NCBI RefSeq assembly: GCF_020567705.1
Contig: NZ_JAJDJU010000001.1
Coordinates: 62,001 to 126,000, forward strand
Source: Acidocella sp. KAb 2-4
GTDB taxonomy: Bacteria > Pseudomonadota > Alphaproteobacteria > Acetobacterales > Acetobacteraceae
DNA length: 64,000 nucleotides
Direction: 5' to 3'
The translations under genes and the position numbers were made by a program. Under the pieces are notes generated by a model, which saw only the letters and a list, made by a program, of their open reading frames with translations, was not told the origin of the DNA and did not search any database. This document shows positions 7,683 through 16,175 of the stretch, in pieces. Every line of letters starts with the position of its first letter. The first letter of the stretch is position 1.

Positions 7683-10600
7683 TCATATTTTTTGCATGAA
7701 CCCCTCGATTCGCTGCCGTGTGGTGTTTGATAAGCGTTTAATCCCAAACATCCGAGCGACTTCGACGGCCTTGTCCTCGGCCTCGCTGGCCCGGAGCGCG
7801 GCAAGTAGTTCAGGGCCGGGAACATCCTCGATCGATCTCACATCGTCATCGGAGGCCGGTGTGCGGTAATGCTGCCAGAGGTTGGGCGCATCTTTGTCCG
7901 GCCAGACGAAGTTTGTCGCTTCTTCCTCCAGGACGACGTGATGGTGTTGCCCAACTATTCCCATGACGCGTTCATGAATGAGGCGGCCGGAGCGCTGAAA
8001 TCCATGGGCACGGGCGATGCGTTGGACCAACTGAGTTTCGGAGATCGGCGCCTCAAGCGAGATCACGTGTTGGATCAATCCTCGTAGGACGACATCGTAT
8101 GCAGCATCATAGAATGCCGTGGCATCGATGGACTCAGCATGGGTTGTGAAATCGGCGAGGCGATAGTGTCCCGCTGCCGGTGCGCCACGAAAGGGCGATT
8201 GTGCTTCGGCAAATTGGCGTACCTGGGAGGGTACAACAATTTCCGGTGTTGGCGCGATGGAAGCCTGTGCAGCCGCCTGGGCCAATTCTTCCGTCTTCTG
8301 CCGGCGTTGATTTTCCAATACTTCGCTGATGGCTTGATGCAGCTTTTCAGCGGCCCTGTGCTTGTCGATCCACCAGTCGGTTGACCAGATTCGCAGAAGA
8401 GTCCAACCGAGTGAGTCAAGGATCGCCGCACGCACTTTGTCGCGGTCTCGAGCGGTCGCGGCACTGTGGTAGGTGGCTCCGTCACATTCAACACCCAGCA
8501 AATAATCACCAGGACGATCAGGGTGCACGATACCAAGATCGATACGGAATCGGGAAACACCAATTTGGGGCACGACGCACCAGCCGCGCCGGGTTAGTTC
8601 CTGTGACACCGCGGCTTCGAAGGGCGAATCGTGGCCGCCGACCGATCCGAGTACGGCTTCGCTGAGCGCGCGAGGGCCGCGATCGGCGAATTCAATGAAG
8701 TGTTTAAGGTCACGGACAGCGCGCGCGTTGGTGCGGTTAAGATCGATCATATTCGGATCGAATGACGTGAAGATGTGCATTTCCTGACGGGCACGCGTGA
8801 GGGCGACGTTGAGTCTGCGCCAGCCCCCCTGGCTGTTCAGCGGGCCGAAATTCATCGCCATGGTTGGGGCGCCTGCTTCAGTGGGACCAAAGCCGATGCC
8901 CAGGAAGATAATGTCACGTTCGTCGCCCTGCACTGTTTCCAGGTTTTTGACGACGACAGGTTCGCTGCGATCCGGGCTGAAATGCGGCTCAATGGCTGGG
9001 GTATTGCGGCGTGCTTGATCAAGCAGGTCTTCGACCAGCCGCTGTTGGTCGGCATTGAGTGTGATGATACCAAGCGATTTTTGTGCGGCAATAAAGGCAG
9101 GATCTGTGAGGAGGCGAATGGCCGCATCAACGATCGCTTGCGCCTCACGGGTATTGGTCCGACCTGAGCCGCGCGCGTAGATGCCATCAACCCTATGCCA
9201 TTCGACCGCGCTGGGGCGTGTGGTGGCGGCGGGGAAAGTAACAAGGATATTATCGTAGTATTTGTGGTTGGAGAAGGCGATAAGGCTTTCGTGGCGGCTA
9301 CGATAGTGCCAGGTGAGGCTCGTTTGCGGGATCCCTGCCGCGAGGCATTCGTCGAGAATACTCTCCATGTCCTGCTCACTGTCTTCAGAATCGCCCGGGC
9401 TGCGACCAAAAAAATTAGTTGGCGGCATTTGGCGGGGGTCGCCCGCGATAATGACTTGGGCGCCACGGGCCATGGCACCGATAGCATCCCACGGCGCGAT
9501 TTGTGAGGCTTCATCGAAAATAATCAGATCGAACAGCGCCTGATCCGGAGGCAGATATTGGGCGATGGAAAGCGGACTCATCATCATGCACGGCGCAAGG
9601 CGCGTGAAGGCTTCCCCCATCTCGCTGGCGAGCTGGCGAATAGGTTTGTGGCGGCGTTGCAATTGTAATTGGTGTCGCAGGACACCATAACCGCCGGTGC
9701 TTGATTTGGATTCTTTATCCGGAATCTGGCTGCATATGCCAGCGCGGATGCGGCGAACGGCGAGTTGGGCCAGTTTGTCATCGAGGGCGCGGAAGGCGCC
9801 GATGTCGTCCATGTGTATGCTTGACGTAAAAGCGCGCAGGCGGGGTTCAGCGTCAATCGTCTGACTCGCGAACCAGCGAGCATAAATTGTTTCAAACATA
9901 TCAAGAACCCGCGCAGCAAGCGCCGGTCCAGTTTCGGGCATGTCTGCTATTGCCAACAACAGCGGGGTGAGCCCGTTTACTTCCGCTTCAGCTCGTACAC
10001 GGCACCAGTCGGTCCAGGCCTTCAAGCGGGGTTGGTACTGGATGATCAGGTTTGCCAGATCGCGCACGGGGATGATGCCGGGATCGGCGTGGTTGGCAAC
10101 AAGGGCGACAAAGTCACGGACGGGTGTTTGCAGGGCGATGTCTGCGGCGATGCTCTGTTGAAGCTTTTGGCTGAGGTTGCCGCCTGGGGAGAGCAGCTCG
10201 TTGGCATCGATTACCCAGTCTGCCACGGTGCGGCGGAGCGAGATGAGATGTTCGGGATCGATGGCGGCCGTCGTGATGGCGGCGCGTAAGTCCGTGCAGC
10301 GCGCGAGCCATTGGTTGAGCTGTGTTGCATTAGAGGTCGGGCCGCTCCATCCCGGAAGCTGCGCAAGATGAGGCGTGAGCTGGTCCAGTTCGGTCAAACA
10401 GGTTTGCAACGCAGCAAGGCTCGGTGCGGCTTTGGAGAAATCAACGGGTTGAATGACGCCAAGTTGGTTCGCGAGCTGTTTGGCGAATTTCTTTTGGGCG
10501 ATGCCGGCGAGGAAGAGGAATTTGCTGCTGGCCGTCTGCCAGGCTTGTTGCAGCGCGACGAGATCGAGGCGACGAAGGGCGTCCGCCGTGCAAGGCTGCG

Positions 10601-13439
10601 CGAGTTGGGCCATGGCGGCGTGATACCGCCCCAGGATGTCCTGTGCCTGAACAAGCGCCTTTTGTTTTTCCAGAAAATCGGGCGCGAATGCGGCGCGCAG
10701 GTCGTGGCCGTGACAGGCCAGGATTTGACCGATTAAAGGGTGAAGTACCTGAGTGGGCAGGATCAGGCGAGATGCTTGGCATAAGGCGGCTTCGGCTTGT
10801 TCGGCGGCATCTAGCAGCGGGAGGATTGTGTGCGCTAAGGAGGCGAGTTGTTCTTGCCACCGGTTGGACCAATCCGTTTGCTGGATATGGGCGAATGCTC
10901 CGGGGAGGTCGGTAACCTCACGGCGGGCGAGGCCGAGGCGGCGAGCAATGTCACGCAACAACGTGATATCCCCCGCCGTGTGGATGATATTTGGCGCAAA
11001 CATCAGGCGGGGATCGTCGGGCTTTGCGTCATGCACGACGCGGCCAATCGCCCAATGTAGCGTGAGGCCGTTAGGGTGCTGGCGATGAAGCAGGGCGACG
11101 ATATCGTTAAGGTTGTCGCGCAGGCGCTTCGCATCGGCCGCTTCCTGGGCCCAGGCTTCGGTGCTGAGATGGTCGCGGGTTGTCCACGCGCGATCGAGCT
11201 GTTTGAGAACGTCCGCCTTGTTCGCTTTGTTGGAATGCAGTTCGAGACAGAATTCACCAAGCCCCTTTTCGCTCAAGCGGCGGTGCACGACGTCAAGCGC
11301 CGCCATTTTTTCAGCCACAAACAGGACGCGACGTCCCAGCGCCAGATTATGGGCGATCATATTGGCGATAGTTTGCGATTTTCCGGTGCCTGGCGGGCCG
11401 TCGAGCACAAAATTTTGCCCCTGCGCGGAGGCGACAACCGCGGCGAGCTGGGAGCTATCGGCGGGCAGGGGGGTAAATAGAGCCGCCGGGTCGATCATGG
11501 TGTCGAGCTGTTCGGGCCGCACCATTTCACTTTGATTGGCGAGACCGCACGCATTGCGTTCGAGAAGATGTGCGACAACCGGATTTTGGCGCAGCAGATC
11601 GGCGCGATCGACCAAATCCTTCCACATCAGATATTTGGAGAAAGTGAAGCTGCCGAGAACCGTGTCCTCGGTGACTTCGAGGCCAGGGATATCGCGTACC
11701 GCGCGCCGCAAAGTGCGCCAGACGGCGGCTATATCAATTCCATTATCATCCTTGGGCAACTCGCCTTCCAACTCGGGTATGGTGAGCTCGAAGTCTTCCC
11801 GAAGCATCTCAAGTAACGTCATGTTGAAGCGCGGCTCGTCTTCATGTTGGCTCATCACCACGCCGGAATTTGCGCTTTTACGCTCCAACTGCATGGGGAG
11901 CAGAACCAAAGGCGCCCGGTAAGATTTTATATCCTCCGGCTTTCGTTTCCATTTCAGAAAACCAAGGGCCAGGAAAAGTGTATTCGAGCCGCCTTCCTCA
12001 ATGTCGGTTTTGGTGGCGCGGTAGAGTTCAATCAGTTCGGAATCGAGCTTTTCTCGCGGCAATTGAGCGAGAACCTCTCCTTTCAACAGGGCTTCGTTAG
12101 CGTAAACCTCGCGGAGGTTTTCGTGAGTTTGGTCCTGGTAGAGCGCCTCATCGCGTCCGGCCACAGCGAGATCAGGAAGTGCGACGATGCGAATTTTGTC
12201 GCCGCGGGCAAGCTGGTCTTCGAGACTGGCGGGATTAGGGCAGATGAGGCGGATCGCCTTGCTGCGGTCGGGCAGATTAAGCAGTCGATTGCTGGCGGTC
12301 AGATTGAGGAGTTTGCGCTGCCAATGCTTGAGACGGTCTGCCGGGCTGCTGATAGCGGCGGTGATTTCGATATCAAAATCGGGAAGGTTAGGCGCCGCTT
12401 CGAGCGCTTCAGAGACAGATGGGGCGGAAGTATCGCGCACAGCTTCCTGCAGCGTTTGGCTGAGCGGGCGAATTTTCTGCATCCGCGCACGGCGAATATC
12501 GATGGCCATGATGAAATTAGCCTCGACATCTTCCGCGATCTGCCGTTCCGCGTTTTTAACGGCGGCGCTGAATGCGGGCGGCGAGGCATCGGTGGCGAGG
12601 GTAGTCTCAAAGATCAAGAGATCTTGAACATCAATGCAGCGGCGCAGAGCGGCGGCTTCGTCCATGAGCAGGCTTGGGAATTCGACGGGCTGCAACCACA
12701 CGCCAGCAAACGCGTGCCCTTTGAGCAGCACGATCAAGGGGTTCAGACCGGCTTGTTCTAACGCCGCTGCGAAGAGCACGGCAGTATCAAGACAGGTGCC
12801 GACCTGGCCATCGAGAATTGTACCGGGGGGGCGGATGCGCTGCCCGTGCTGCTCGAAGCTGGCAGGGGGAACGGCATACGAAAGGCGAAACCCGCATATT
12901 GCGGTCCAGATGGCGCTCGCCAGTTCCCAGACGCGTTTTTTTGATTTGGCTTGATAACCGTCAATGCCGTCTGGGCTGCCGGCGCGACGTAGCGCGTCCG
13001 ATGCCGCCTTGAGGACCCGATCAACGGCGGGATCATTGGGCATGACAAATGCGGGGAGGAGTTCGGGCATGGCTGCGCCGCCCCATTCCGAGCGGGCGAG
13101 CAACTCAACCGGTTGGCGCAAGTCGGCTAGGGTTTCGTCATTACACGTCAGATGCAGACGGACTTCGCCGCTTAGGGCTTCAGTGAGATCGCCCAGAAAT
13201 GTTGCGTTGAGGGTGATGTTACGGTCGCTGATATTCAGCCTGCTGTCCGCGGTCATCCGATCTATGCGCCATGTGCGGGCGGACAGGAACGGGGGGTCAG
13301 CCGTTAGGGTCAGCGTGAGATCATTGGCGATGTCTTCGGCGCCGCTTGTTAGCCGAAGCTCCCGGAGCAGCGGAACCATGTTTTGATGAGCCGCGAAGCC
13401 GGTTTTCGGAACGATGGTTGCTTCAATCGTATAGGCCAT
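7683..13439 (-). CDS. giant DUF4011 / SF1 helicase / nuclease / DUF3320 protein, likely defence
   Basis: A 1918-residue multidomain protein. Residues about 205-250 look like a transglutaminase-type fold with Cys216 in GQVGTCLDTA and His242 in KGHAFAGVWLQ. A DUF4011-like region lies near 368-420 (LKHWQRKLLNLTASNRLLNL). The SF1 helicase core has Walker A GPPGTGKS at 681-688, Walker B IIFDEAS near 1309, GDPRQMPP near 1333, motif V VQGDERDI near 1503 and motif VI NVALTRAR near 1544. A Vsr/DUF559-like nuclease follows (about 1605-1710) with Asp1634 and Glu1651-x-Asp1653. The C-terminus (from about 1765) matches DUF3320. I chose ATG 13439, which has AGGAG upstream; an ATG at 13487 would add 16 residues. 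Proteins of this architecture are frequent in defence islands; I infer an anti-phage role and do not assign a named system. Confidence 0.88.
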   Translation of the reverse strand: MAYTIEATIVPKTGFAAHQNMVPLLRELRLTSGAEDIANDLTLTLTADPPFLSARTWRIDRMTADSRLNISDRNITLNATFLGDLTEALSGEVRLHLTCNDETLADLRQPVELLARSEWGGAAMPELLPAFVMPNDPAVDRVLKAASDALRRAGSPDGIDGYQAKSKKRVWELASAIWTAICGFRLSYAVPPASFEQHGQRIRPPGTILDGQVGTCLDTAVLFAAALEQAGLNPLIVLLKGHAFAGVWLQPVEFPSLLMDEAAALRRCIDVQDLLIFETTLATDASPPAFSAAVKNAERQIAEDVEANFIMAIDIRRARMQKIRPLSQTLQEAVRDTSAPSVSEALEAAPNLPDFDIEITAAISSPADRLKHWQRKLLNLTASNRLLNLPDRSKAIRLICPNPASLEDQLARGDKIRIVALPDLAVAGRDEALYQDQTHENLREVYANEALLKGEVLAQLPREKLDSELIELYRATKTDIEEGGSNTLFLALGFLKWKRKPEDIKSYRAPLVLLPMQLERKSANSGVVMSQHEDEPRFNMTLLEMLREDFELTIPELEGELPKDDNGIDIAAVWRTLRRAVRDIPGLEVTEDTVLGSFTFSKYLMWKDLVDRADLLRQNPVVAHLLERNACGLANQSEMVRPEQLDTMIDPAALFTPLPADSSQLAAVVASAQGQNFVLDGPPGTGKSQTIANMIAHNLALGRRVLFVAEKMAALDVVHRRLSEKGLGEFCLELHSNKANKADVLKQLDRAWTTRDHLSTEAWAQEAADAKRLRDNLNDIVALLHRQHPNGLTLHWAIGRVVHDAKPDDPRLMFAPNIIHTAGDITLLRDIARRLGLARREVTDLPGAFAHIQQTDWSNRWQEQLASLAHTILPLLDAAEQAEAALCQASRLILPTQVLHPLIGQILACHGHDLRAAFAPDFLEKQKALVQAQDILGRYHAAMAQLAQPCTADALRRLDLVALQQAWQTASSKFLFLAGIAQKKFAKQLANQLGVIQPVDFSKAAPSLAALQTCLTELDQLTPHLAQLPGWSGPTSNATQLNQWLARCTDLRAAITTAAIDPEHLISLRRTVADWVIDANELLSPGGNLSQKLQQSIAADIALQTPVRDFVALVANHADPGIIPVRDLANLIIQYQPRLKAWTDWCRVRAEAEVNGLTPLLLAIADMPETGPALAARVLDMFETIYARWFASQTIDAEPRLRAFTSSIHMDDIGAFRALDDKLAQLAVRRIRAGICSQIPDKESKSSTGGYGVLRHQLQLQRRHKPIRQLASEMGEAFTRLAPCMMMSPLSIAQYLPPDQALFDLIIFDEASQIAPWDAIGAMARGAQVIIAGDPRQMPPTNFFGRSPGDSEDSEQDMESILDECLAAGIPQTSLTWHYRSRHESLIAFSNHKYYDNILVTFPAATTRPSAVEWHRVDGIYARGSGRTNTREAQAIVDAAIRLLTDPAFIAAQKSLGIITLNADQQRLVEDLLDQARRNTPAIEPHFSPDRSEPVVVKNLETVQGDERDIIFLGIGFGPTEAGAPTMAMNFGPLNSQGGWRRLNVALTRARQEMHIFTSFDPNMIDLNRTNARAVRDLKHFIEFADRGPRALSEAVLGSVGGHDSPFEAAVSQELTRRGWCVVPQIGVSRFRIDLGIVHPDRPGDYLLGVECDGATYHSAATARDRDKVRAAILDSLGWTLLRIWSTDWWIDKHRAAEKLHQAISEVLENQRRQKTEELAQAAAQASIAPTPEIVVPSQVRQFAEAQSPFRGAPAAGHYRLADFTTHAESIDATAFYDAAYDVVLRGLIQHVISLEAPISETQLVQRIARAHGFQRSGRLIHERVMGIVGQHHHVVLEEEATNFVWPDKDAPNLWQHYRTPASDDDVRSIEDVPGPELLAALRASEAEDKAVEVARMFGIKRLSNTTRQRIEGFMQKI

Positions 13440-13569
13440 GCGTGGAATGATCTCCTGCGGGCAACATGGCCTTTGGAGTTGGCTCACGTCAACCTGAAGC
13501 TGCAGAGCTAAGGCTTATCCCCATGGCGCGTGGCCCCCGCGCCGGAGCGTCAACTCAACGGATCACGAT

Positions 13570-14076
13570 CTATTCCTTGCCGCCAGCCGGGCCGAATAGC
13601 ATGCGGCGATTGCGCTCAATGATCTCCCGCTCAGCGTCGGTTTGCGGGCGCGGCGGTTCAATCGGCCGGAATGAGACGGATTTGAACCTGGGTTCAGCCG
13701 GGGCGGCCTGTGGGGGGATAACTCCGGCGGCAGGGGCGGGCGGGGTCCCATCGGCACTGCGCGGCTGGCCCGTCTCAGCAGGCTGGGTGCTTTTACGTGC
13801 ATACCCTCGTAGTGGCTTTCTGGCGCGGTAGGCTTCACTTTGCAGCCCATCTGCGGTCCATGCCCTGCCGGTCCGGTAGGTAATGCCAGCCCGCGTAAGC
13901 GCGCGGGCGATTGCCGCCCATGACCATCCTTCCCGTACAAGTGCCAGCAGCATTTCGGCGTGTTGCCGAAGCCAGGGGCGGATTACATCACCCGGCACCC
14001 ATATTGCCCGGAAACTCGCGGCCAGGGCTTCAATTTCGTCATCGGAGGGAACACGCCTTAACGACATCATTGCCAC
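13570..14076 (-). CDS. hypothetical protein with recombinase/HTH-like N-terminal half
   Basis: A 168-residue protein not recognised by name. Residues about 30-75 (WLRQHAEMLLALVREGWSW, then AAIARALTRAGITYRTGR) look like a helix-turn-helix of the kind in small mobile-element proteins. The middle is Pro/Ala-rich and disordered, and the end is charged (DAEREIIERNRRMLFG). Starts at ATG 14076, 14070 or 14067 are all possible. It lies 130 bases upstream of, and co-directional with, the giant helicase gene, so the two may be co-transcribed. Two inverted repeats lie directly upstream (about 14103-14125 and 14130-14144), consistent with a self-regulating DNA-binding protein; that role is inference. Confidence 0.6.
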   Translation of the reverse strand: MAMMSLRRVPSDDEIEALAASFRAIWVPGDVIRPWLRQHAEMLLALVREGWSWAAIARALTRAGITYRTGRAWTADGLQSEAYRARKPLRGYARKSTQPAETGQPRSADGTPPAPAAGVIPPQAAPAEPRFKSVSFRPIEPPRPQTDAEREIIERNRRMLFGPAGGKE

Positions 14077-14129
14077 TCATAAAATCGATCTCGCGGTTGA
14101 ATATCCTCCAAAGTCGAGGAAAATATCAA

Positions 14130-14144
14130 CTTCCGATTCGGAAG
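14130..14144. promoter_or_regulatory. perfect palindrome, candidate operator
   Basis: CTTCCGA-T-TCGGAAG, 7-bp arms around one base, 54 bases upstream of the ATG of the small reverse gene at 13570-14076. Typical size and symmetry for a dimeric repressor site. Confidence 0.45.
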
Positions 14145-14159
14145 ATTGACTTCTGGCTA

Positions 14160-14267
14160 GGCTCAATCCTCAGCCCAATCCCGAGCTCAATCCTGGGCTC
14201 TTTCCCACGCTTAATCCTATCCTCATCCCTATACCCATCCCTATGCTCAACCCTAGCCTCTAATCTC
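14160..14267. repeat. 12-bp tandem repeat, nine degenerate units
   Basis: Nine adjoining 12-bp units without gaps, consensus about NGCTCAATCCTA. Examples are GGCTCAATCCTC (14160), AGCTCAATCCTG (14184), CGCTTAATCCTA (14208) and TGCTCAACCCTA (14244). The phase is kept throughout, which is hard to get by chance. No spacers are present, so it is not a CRISPR array. It could be an iteron-like protein-binding array or a decayed minisatellite. Confidence 0.75.
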
Positions 14268-14435
14268 GTAGGCCTGTTGTGGTAGCGGGTTATGCTTCTA
14301 CAACAGACCAAGGAATGCTAGCGCATGCGAGAGAGCGGAGCCCCGGCCCATCCCGTCTGCCCCTTTGGGTTGTCATCGCGCCCCCCGTCACGCAAACTCC
14401 CCATCGGCGGCGTAAACCGCGAATCGGAGGACGGG

Positions 14436-16175
14436 ATGGCAGGGCAGGCACGGGAAGAGCGGTTTTTGGAGGTTCTGGCAGAACTTGGCGGCAGTGCTGG
14501 CAATGGCAGGCTTCAAGCTGAGCTGGGCTGGCAGGACGCCACCTATGCGCGGGTGCAGGCGGCGCTGATCGAGGACGGGCGTATTGTTAAAGGCCGGGGC
14601 CGGGGTGGCTCTGTGGCCCTGGCGGAGTTTGCCGCCGAGGAAGAGGAAGCCCCGGCGCCCGTGGCGCAGCCCAAGCCCGCCGCCAAGCCAGCTTCCCGCG
14701 CCTCCAACGGCAACGGCGCCACCAGCTTCGAGCAGATTTTCAAGAACATCGACGATGTGCTGTGGAAGGAGGCCGGTTGCACGACCGAGCTGGACTATAC
14801 CGAGCAGACCTCCTGGATGCTGTTTTTAAAATACCTGGACGACCTGGAGTTCACCCGCGCCACCGAGGCGGAGCTGCACGGCCAAGGCTACACGCGCATT
14901 ATCGACACGCCGCACAACTGGGCCTCCTGGGCCGCGCCCAAAAAGCCGGATGGCGGCTTCGACCATGACCGCGCCCTCACCGGCTCAGACCTCATCGACT
15001 ACGTGAACCGCGACCTCTTCCCCTACCTCCAAGGCTTCAAGGCCCGCGCCGCCGGGCCGGACACCATCGAGTACAAAATCGGCGAAATTTTTTCCGAAAT
15101 CCGCAGCAAATTCCAGAGCGGTTATTCGCTCCGGGACGCGCTGGAGCTGATCGACGGGCTGCATTTCCGCTCCCAGGCGGAAAAACACGAGCTGTCCCAC
15201 CTGTACGAAGCCAAGATCAAGAACATGGGCAATGCGGGCCGCAACGGGGGCGAGTATTACACCCCGCGCCCGCTCATCCGCGCCATGATCCAGGTTGTGA
15301 AGCCCCAAATCGGCGAGCGCATTTATGACGGCGCGGCCGGGTCTGCCGGGTTTTTGTGCGAGGCGTTTGAGTATTTGAACGCGCGGGCAAAAACCACGGC
15401 TGAGCGCGACACGCTGCAAAAGCGCACCTTCTACGCCAAGGAGAAGAAGAGCCTCGCCTATGTCATCGCCATCATGAACATGATCCTGCATGGCATCGAG
15501 GCGCCCAACGTCATCCACACCAACACCCTGGCCGAGAACATCGCCGACATTCAGGATAAGGACCGTTTTGATGTCATCCTCGCCAACCCGCCTTTTGGCG
15601 GCAAGGAGCGGCCGGAGGTGCAGCAGAATTTCCCCATCAAAACCGGGGAAACCGCCTTCCTGTTCCTCCAGCATTTTATAAAATCGCTGAAGGCCGGGGG
15701 AAGGGCCGCCATCGTCATCAAGAACACCTTCCTCTCCAACTCTGACAACGCCTCCCGCGCCCTGCGCCAGGAGCTGCTGGAAAACTGCAACCTGCACACG
15801 GTGCTGGACTGCCCCGGCGGCACCTTCCAGGGTGCTGGCGTAAAAACGGTGGTGCTGTTCTTCGAGAAAGGCGCGCCCACGCGGCGGGTTTGGTATTACC
15901 AGCTCGACCCTGGCCGCAGCATGGGTAAGACCAGCGCGCTGAATGATGCCGATCTGGCCGAATTTGTACTCCTCCAGGCCAGCTTTGCGGAGTCCGAGAA
16001 ATCTTGGGGTGTGGATGCCGCCAGCATCGACCCGGCCAGCTTTGATCTGTCCGTAAAGAACCCCAACCAGGCCGAGGAGGTGGCGCTGCGCGACCCGCAA
16101 CACATCATTGCGGAGATTTTGCGCCTGGACGCTAAGAGCGCGGAAATCCTTGAAGGCATCCGGGGGCTAATTTGA
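14436..16175 (+). CDS. hsdM: type I restriction-modification methyltransferase subunit HsdM
   Basis: N6-adenine methyltransferase subunit that works with HsdS (M2S) and HsdR. ATG 14436 has GGAGG five bases upstream and gives 579 residues; the frame is open to 14325. An N-terminal winged-helix-like extension and Pro/Ala linker (to about residue 90) precede the HsdM N-terminal helical domain (FEQIFKNIDDVLWKEAG). The methylase core carries the SAM motif DGAAGSAGFL and catalytic motif IV ANPPFGG. The stop overlaps the hsdS start, giving a coupled operon. Confidence 0.96.
   Translation: MAGQAREERFLEVLAELGGSAGNGRLQAELGWQDATYARVQAALIEDGRIVKGRGRGGSVALAEFAAEEEEAPAPVAQPKPAAKPASRASNGNGATSFEQIFKNIDDVLWKEAGCTTELDYTEQTSWMLFLKYLDDLEFTRATEAELHGQGYTRIIDTPHNWASWAAPKKPDGGFDHDRALTGSDLIDYVNRDLFPYLQGFKARAAGPDTIEYKIGEIFSEIRSKFQSGYSLRDALELIDGLHFRSQAEKHELSHLYEAKIKNMGNAGRNGGEYYTPRPLIRAMIQVVKPQIGERIYDGAAGSAGFLCEAFEYLNARAKTTAERDTLQKRTFYAKEKKSLAYVIAIMNMILHGIEAPNVIHTNTLAENIADIQDKDRFDVILANPPFGGKERPEVQQNFPIKTGETAFLFLQHFIKSLKAGGRAAIVIKNTFLSNSDNASRALRQELLENCNLHTVLDCPGGTFQGAGVKTVVLFFEKGAPTRRVWYYQLDPGRSMGKTSALNDADLAEFVLLQASFAESEKSWGVDAASIDPASFDLSVKNPNQAEEVALRDPQHIIAEILRLDAKSAEILEGIRGLI

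Larger units (their letters stand above)
14077..14435. promoter_or_regulatory. intergenic region between divergent genes, palindromes and tandem repeats
   Basis: A 359-base AT-rich stretch without a credible gene, separating the reverse small gene from hsdM. It holds an imperfect inverted repeat (ATATCCTC ... GAGGAAAATAT, about 14101-14125), a perfect palindrome (14130-14144), a nine-unit 12-bp tandem repeat (14160-14267), and the hsdM ribosome binding site GGAGG at 14426-14430. No clear sigma-70 promoter could be picked for hsdM. Confidence 0.6.

Noticed and set aside
14160-14267. Possible CRISPR array
   Set aside because: Units are 12 bp, adjoining and degenerate, with no spacers and no cas genes.
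14126-14311. Short reverse frame reading charged tetrapeptide repeats
   Set aside because: Produced by the 12-bp period; no ribosome binding site and no support as a gene.
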